Origin: Microbacteriaceae bacterium PS02343
GTDB lineage: Bacteria; Actinomycetota; Actinomycetes; Actinomycetales; Microbacteriaceae
Reading direction: 5' to 3'
Assembly (NCBI GenBank): GCA_029959365.1
Contig: JASCOA010000017.1
Location: 1-41,937 of the forward strand
DNA length: 41,937 nucleotides
Under the pieces are notes generated by a model that saw nothing but the letters and a program-made list of their open reading frames with translations, did not search any database and was not told where the DNA came from. A program made the translations under genes and the position numbers. Position 1 is the first letter of the stretch. Each line of letters starts with the position of its first letter. This document shows, piece by piece, positions 38,842 through 41,937 of this stretch.

Positions 38842-38966
38842 GGAACGAGGCTACGAACAGCCGCCGACACGAGCACGAGCGCGAGGCGGCGCGCTGCATC
38901 GCACGACGTCACGAGGCTGGTCCCTGCGCGATCAGCCGGCACGGCGAGCCCGGTCGCGGGACGCGA

Positions 38967-39389
38967 TCAGGTCAGCAGCCACATGCCCGTGCGATCGGGA
39001 GCGACGTCCTCGAAGCCGCGGGACGCGTAGAGCCGCCGACCCGGCGGGTCGGCCGTGAGGGTCACGTAGGCGCCGGGCTCGGCGTGCTCGCGGACGGCGG
39101 CGAGCAGCGCATCGAGCACCGCGGCGCCGAGGCCGCGCCCCTGGTGCTCCGGGTAGGTCGCCATGTCGGCCACGAGGAAGTACCAGCCGCCGTCACCGAC
39201 GATCCGTCCCATCGCGACGACCTCGCCGCTCGGCGCGGTGACCGTGCGGAAGGTCCAGGCCCCGTCGATCGCGCCCCGCGCCTGCCCCTCGGTCTTGGGC
39301 GAGAGGCCGGAGCGCTCGCGCAGCGCCCGGTAGTCGGCCGTGCCGGGGGCCGCATCGCTCAGCCGGTAGCCGTCGGGGAGTCCGCTCAT
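38967..39389 (-). CDS. GNAT family N-acetyltransferase
   Basis: 140 residues. LVADMATYPEHQGRGLGAAVLDALL is the acetyl-CoA motif (Q/R-x-x-G-x-G/A) and LTADPPGRRLYASRGFEDV the following strand-helix. SDAAPGTADYRALRERSGLSPKT at the start is typical of a group of short GNATs of unknown substrate. GGGAG lies about 9 nt before the ATG. Not related closely to the tandem pair at 23-24 kb. The 125 bp upstream of the GIY-YIG gene next door show nothing notable. Confidence 0.87.
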   Translation of the reverse strand: MSGLPDGYRLSDAAPGTADYRALRERSGLSPKTEGQARGAIDGAWTFRTVTAPSGEVVAMGRIVGDGGWYFLVADMATYPEHQGRGLGAAVLDALLAAVREHAEPGAYVTLTADPPGRRLYASRGFEDVAPDRTGMWLLT

Positions 39390-39455
39390 GCCGTCATGCT
39401 CCCGGGCCGTCGGGGCGGATGCAACCGTGGGCTCCGGACGAGCGCACCCAGCCGC

Positions 39456-39806
39456 TCAGGCGCTGGCGCCGTAGGTGCCGTGCTCGCGCTCGGCCTCGTA
39501 GGCGCTGCGCTGCGGCGAGACCCGCAGCGTCACCGCGGCGACCACCCGCTTGCGCTTGCCGAGCGGGTCGACCGCGAAGTCCGAGCAGCGCTCGAGCTCG
39601 CTGCGCTCGAGCACGGCGTCGGCCACCCGCTCGCGCGAGCCGACCGCATCGGTGATCGTTCGGGCGAGCACCACGTGGTGCGGATCGAAGACCTCGACGA
39701 CGGTCATGCCCTCCTGCCGGCCCTCCTCCAACGCGTAGGCCGAGACGGTGTCGGCCGAGACGGCGTCGTCGCGGGTGAGCTCGAGCACGGACGGGATACC
39801 GGTCAT
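39456..39806 (-). CDS. hypothetical protein
   Basis: 116 residues, soluble, mixed alpha/beta by composition: TVVEVFDPHHVVLARTITDAV, RVVAAVTLRVSPQ, ending REHGTYGASA. No recognised family. ATG at 39806 is preceded by TAGGAAGGGGGC, which could be a ribosome binding site or a -10 box with 6-nt spacing. It follows the iron-binding lipoprotein gene by 60 nt on the same strand and could be cotranscribed. Confidence 0.6.
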   Translation of the reverse strand: MTGIPSVLELTRDDAVSADTVSAYALEEGRQEGMTVVEVFDPHHVVLARTITDAVGSRERVADAVLERSELERCSDFAVDPLGKRKRVVAAVTLRVSPQRSAYEAEREHGTYGASA

Positions 39807-39866
39807 GCCCCCTTCCTACCCCCCGAACGACCGGCGGGTCGAGCCCGGCGCGCCGAGCGGATGGCC

Positions 39867-40790
39867 TCAACCGGCCAGGATGCGCTCCAGATCGTCGAGC
39901 ACGGTCATGCCGCCGAGCGGCCCGACCCCGGTGATCCAGAACGACTGGTCGACCAGGTGCAGCTCCGGGAAGGAGGCCGTGTTCTCGGCGATGACGGCAG
40001 GCATGCTGCTCGCGTCGTCGACGTCGGTGGTCGTGACCAGCACGAGATCGGCGCTGGCGTCGAGCACGTTCTCGGGCGAGACGTCGAGCGAGATGTCCTC
40101 CCAGGGCTGCTCGGGGATCGTGAAGCCGGCGCACTCGAGCGCGCTGCCCGCGAAGGACTCGGGGCCGTAGAGCGTGAGCATCCCGTCGCGCGGGCGGACG
40201 AGCTGCGCGGTGGAGCCGGCGGTGCCGAACTCCGCGGCGACCTCGTCGCAGCGCTCCTGGTACTCGGCGAGCAGCTGCTCGGCTCCAGCCGGATCGCCGA
40301 GCGCCTCGGCGACCAGCGCCACGTTCTGCTGCCACGGGTCGGTCTGGCTGGCCATGAAGACGGTGGGGGCGATGGTCTCGAGCCGCTCGTAGAGCGCGGC
40401 GTGCCGCGACTCGGTGCCGATGATGAGGTCGGGCTCGAGCGCGGCGATCGCCTCGATGCTCGGCTCCATCACGGTGCCGACGCTCTCGATGCCCGCGGCC
40501 TCCTCGCCGAGGTAGGCGGGGATCCCGGCGGCGTCGCTCAGCACGGCGGCGCCGACCGGCGTGACGCCCAGGGCCACCGCGGTGTCGAGCTGCACGGGCT
40601 CGAGCACGACGACGCGCTGCGGCGACTCGGGCACCTCGGCGGTGCCGCGGGCGTGCGCGACGGAGCGGGTGCCGCCATCGGCGTCCTCGCCGGGGGCGGC
40701 GGCCGGCGAGGCCGCGCAGCCGGCGAGGCCGACGAGCAGGACCAGGGCGGTCAGGGGGTAGGCGATCAGGGGTCGTGCGGCGCGGTGCAT
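39867..40790 (-). CDS. iron-siderophore ABC transporter binding lipoprotein
   Basis: 307 residues. Signal peptide with lipobox LAGC, Cys25. The mature protein has the FepB/FhuD-type pattern: SPQRVVVLEPVQLDTAVALGVTPVGAAV, EPSIEAIAALEPDLIIGTESRH and QTDPWQQNVALVAEALGDP. It captures ferric siderophores at the cell surface. No permease or ATPase gene is adjacent, so it must use a transporter encoded elsewhere. GGAGCACG precedes the ATG and a DtxR/IdeR-type iron box lies 49 bp upstream, so expression should rise in iron starvation. Confidence 0.92.
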   Translation of the reverse strand: MHRAARPLIAYPLTALVLLVGLAGCAASPAAAPGEDADGGTRSVAHARGTAEVPESPQRVVVLEPVQLDTAVALGVTPVGAAVLSDAAGIPAYLGEEAAGIESVGTVMEPSIEAIAALEPDLIIGTESRHAALYERLETIAPTVFMASQTDPWQQNVALVAEALGDPAGAEQLLAEYQERCDEVAAEFGTAGSTAQLVRPRDGMLTLYGPESFAGSALECAGFTIPEQPWEDISLDVSPENVLDASADLVLVTTTDVDDASSMPAVIAENTASFPELHLVDQSFWITGVGPLGGMTVLDDLERILAG

Positions 40791-40838
40791 CGTGCTCCAG
40801 GAGGGGTGCTGGTGTCGCCACCCGTTCAGGGGGCGAGA

Positions 40839-40857
40839 TCAGGATAGCCTCACCTCA
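40839..40857 (-). promoter_or_regulatory. DtxR/IdeR-type iron box
   Basis: On the minus strand TGAGGTGAGGCTATCCTGA matches the consensus TTAGGTTAGGCTAACCTAA at 15 of 19 positions, including the central AGG..AGGCTA..CCT core. It lies 49 bp upstream of the binding-protein ATG and overlaps the stop codon of the siderophore-interacting protein gene. Confidence 0.8.
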
Positions 40858-41715
40858 GTCGGAACGGGGCCGGTCGTTCCAGTAGCCCTGCGCGTGCGCC
40901 CGGTCCGAACGGATGCCCGCCGCCGTCAACAACGAGCGGATGCGCGCCACGCGCGCCGTCTCCGTCGCGCTCCACGCGAAGAAGCGGTCCCCCAGCGCCG
41001 CCGCCGCCGCGCCGTGCGCGTCGGCCCAGGCGGCGACGCCGTCGAGGAGCGGGAGGCCCCCGGGGGTGCCTGGCTCGCGCATCCGCACGTCCGGCACGGC
41101 ACCGCCGAGGAACGGCTCGACGAGCGCGAGGTCGGCCCGGTCGGCGACCTGGAGCACCACCTCGACCGCCGCCTCCGACGGGAGCGTTCGCAGGATGCCG
41201 GCGATCGCGGGGAACGCCGTCTCATCGCCGGCCAGCAGCATCCGTTCGGCCGCACCGGGATGCCACTGCACGCCGTGGGCGACACGATCGCCGGCGGCGC
41301 GCTCGAGGCCGGCGTCCGGCGCCGAGAGCAGCAGCGGGTGCCCAGGTCGCGCCGCGAGCGCCCACGCGCTGGCCGGCCCCGGCTCGGCGTGCACGAACAC
41401 GTCGACGTCGAGCTCGCCGAGCGCCGGACGCGCCTCGCCGACCGTGTAGCTGCGCAGCGCCGGCCGAGCGGCCGGGTCGAGCGCGCGCCAGCGGCGGCGC
41501 CACTCGCGCTCGGGCAGCAGCGGCTCGAGCAGCTCCGCGGGGTACGCGCCCCGGGGCACGAGCAGCTTCATGCGCTGGTCGAGGCCCCGATCCACGAGCC
41601 GCTCGAGGTCGGCGCCGTGCAGCGCGAGGCGCACGAAGCCCGGCGTCACCCGCTCGGCACTGCGCACTGTCGCGCCGAGCAGCAGGTTCGGCGAGCGGTC
41701 CTGCGGCAGCGTCAC
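40855..41715 (-). CDS. siderophore-interacting protein (FAD/NAD(P)H ferric-siderophore reductase)
   Basis: 286 residues from GTG at 41715, overlapping the upstream stop by 4 nt. The FAD-binding barrel has TVRSAERVTPGFVRLALHG, MKLLVPRG and RSYTVGEA (the R-x-Y-T flavin motif). ELDVDVFVHAEPGPASAWALAARPGH is diagnostic of the SIP family (YqjH/ViuB-like). The C-terminal part LLAGDETAFPAIAGILRTLP and the ending GYWNDRPRSD (usually YWRxG) fit. It reduces ferric siderophores in the cytoplasm to free iron. It may share iron control with the neighbouring binding protein, but no iron box is seen before it. Confidence 0.9.
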   Translation of the reverse strand: MTLPQDRSPNLLLGATVRSAERVTPGFVRLALHGADLERLVDRGLDQRMKLLVPRGAYPAELLEPLLPEREWRRRWRALDPAARPALRSYTVGEARPALGELDVDVFVHAEPGPASAWALAARPGHPLLLSAPDAGLERAAGDRVAHGVQWHPGAAERMLLAGDETAFPAIAGILRTLPSEAAVEVVLQVADRADLALVEPFLGGAVPDVRMREPGTPGGLPLLDGVAAWADAHGAAAAALGDRFFAWSATETARVARIRSLLTAAGIRSDRAHAQGYWNDRPRSD

Positions 41716-41937
41716 CGGATCGCGACGAGCTCGTCGAGGTCGTCGGCCGGCAGCGCGTCGGCGGTGGCCGTGACGGTCATCTCGAGCAGGTCGACGCGGC
41801 CGTGCAGCGTCGTGAGGAAGGCCGTGTCGGCGGCGTCGCGACCGGTGGCGATGCGCACGAGCGTGCCGCGCGGGGCGAGCGCGGTGGCGTCGGCGGGGTG
41901 CCCGGCGCCGGCGCCCCACCCCCCGGCGCCGGCGGGG
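41712..41937 (-). CDS. C-terminal part of a probable transglutaminase-like protein (partial)
   Basis: The gene runs off the window's right edge; only the last 74 residues are visible. GHPADATALAPRGTLVRIATGRDAADTAFLTTLHG resembles the end of transglutaminase-like domains (DPTN...VRVAVGRDAADVAPLRG), followed by a strand region LLEMTVTATADAL. The catalytic Cys and His are beyond the window, so the assignment is tentative. Its TGA overlaps the GTG of the siderophore-interacting protein (GTGA), implying cotranscription. Confidence 0.5.
   Translation of the reverse strand, partial: PAGAGGWGAGAGHPADATALAPRGTLVRIATGRDAADTAFLTTLHGRVDLLEMTVTATADALPADDLDELVAIR

Larger units (their letters stand above)
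1086..40943. repeat. dispersed 11-mer GCATCCGCTCG / CGAGCGGATGC, about 22 copies
   Basis: Read as GCATCCGCTCG at 1086, 1377, 2856, 4219, 12001, 19114, 25078, 25981, 27444, 29964, 32756, 38454 and 38725 (start positions). Read as CGAGCGGATGC at 3397, 9946, 16557, 20510, 29167, 29925, 30684, 33255 and 40933. About another 30 places carry the 8-bp core GCATCCGC/GCGGATGC or differ from the 11-mer at one base. Counted by eye, so a few may be missed. Function unknown. Confidence 0.8.

Noticed and set aside
1-41937. tRNA, rRNA, CRISPR array, prophage or insertion sequence.
   Set aside because: No cloverleaf-like sequence, regular spacer-repeat array, transposase, integrase or phage structural gene was seen.

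Overview
The window is a continuous, very GC-rich stretch of an actinobacterial chromosome, most likely from the family Microbacteriaceae. This assignment is an inference. It rests on the base composition, the protein families (Asp23/DUF2273/DUF6286 envelope-stress cluster, OhrR/Ohr, siderophore-interacting protein, DtxR-type iron box), tightly overlapping 4-nt gene junctions, and many apparently leaderless start codons (a TAnnnT-like -10 box ending 6 or 7 nt before ATG or GTG). I see no rRNA, tRNA, CRISPR array, integrase or intact insertion sequence.

Layout. 1-2.3 kb: envelope-stress operon (Asp23, DUF2273, second Asp23-like protein, DUF6286, AmaP-like, CsbD) on the minus strand. 2.5-3.6 kb: CorA-type metal transporter. 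3.8-11.9 kb: a six-gene minus-strand operon (two ABC permeases, a fused double ATPase, a solute-binding lipoprotein, a cytosine-deaminase-like amidohydrolase and an ornithine-cyclodeaminase-family enzyme) with a divergent GntR regulator. Twin operators lie between them. 12-13 kb: divergent XRE regulator and methionine aminopeptidase, both apparently leaderless. 13.4-13.6 kb: a gene-free cluster of three strong hairpins. 13.7-19 kb: SDR and its divergent XRE/MmyB-type regulator, a membrane protein behind a MerR-type promoter, an old-yellow-enzyme reductase and small membrane proteins. 19-22 kb: GH127 beta-L-arabinofuranosidase and alanine dehydrogenase. 22-26.6 kb: hydrolase, tandem acetyltransferases, uracil-DNA glycosylase-family protein, DUF1304 and a VOC protein. 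26.7-27.4 kb: a membrane protein plus regulator operon with twin 19-bp operators. 27.7-29.8 kb: ohrR-ohr-quinone-oxidoreductase group. 30-34.4 kb: HD hydrolase, YdcF protein, MerR regulator, DUF2256 protein and a photolyase-like protein. 34.4-38.8 kb: BCCT transporter, lipoprotein, small proteins, a truncated tautomerase and a GIY-YIG protein. 38.9-41.9 kb: acetyltransferase and iron acquisition (binding protein with an iron box, siderophore-interacting protein), ending inside a probable transglutaminase-like gene.

The observations most worth a second look are these. (1) The 11-mer GCATCCGCTCG/CGAGCGGATGC occurs about 22 times, in several reading frames, in genes and between them, and related inverted pairs form hairpins just after genes. 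(2) A MerR-type promoter is shared, almost base for base, between the MerR gene at 32 kb and a membrane-protein gene 16 kb away. (3) The photolyase-like protein belongs by sequence to the Fe-S bacterial class but lacks the four cluster cysteines. (4) Several gene-free loci have strong secondary structure: 13406-13544, 25097-25182, 27504-27569 and 29872-30000. Most functions given are family-level inferences from reading the proteins; no database search was possible.
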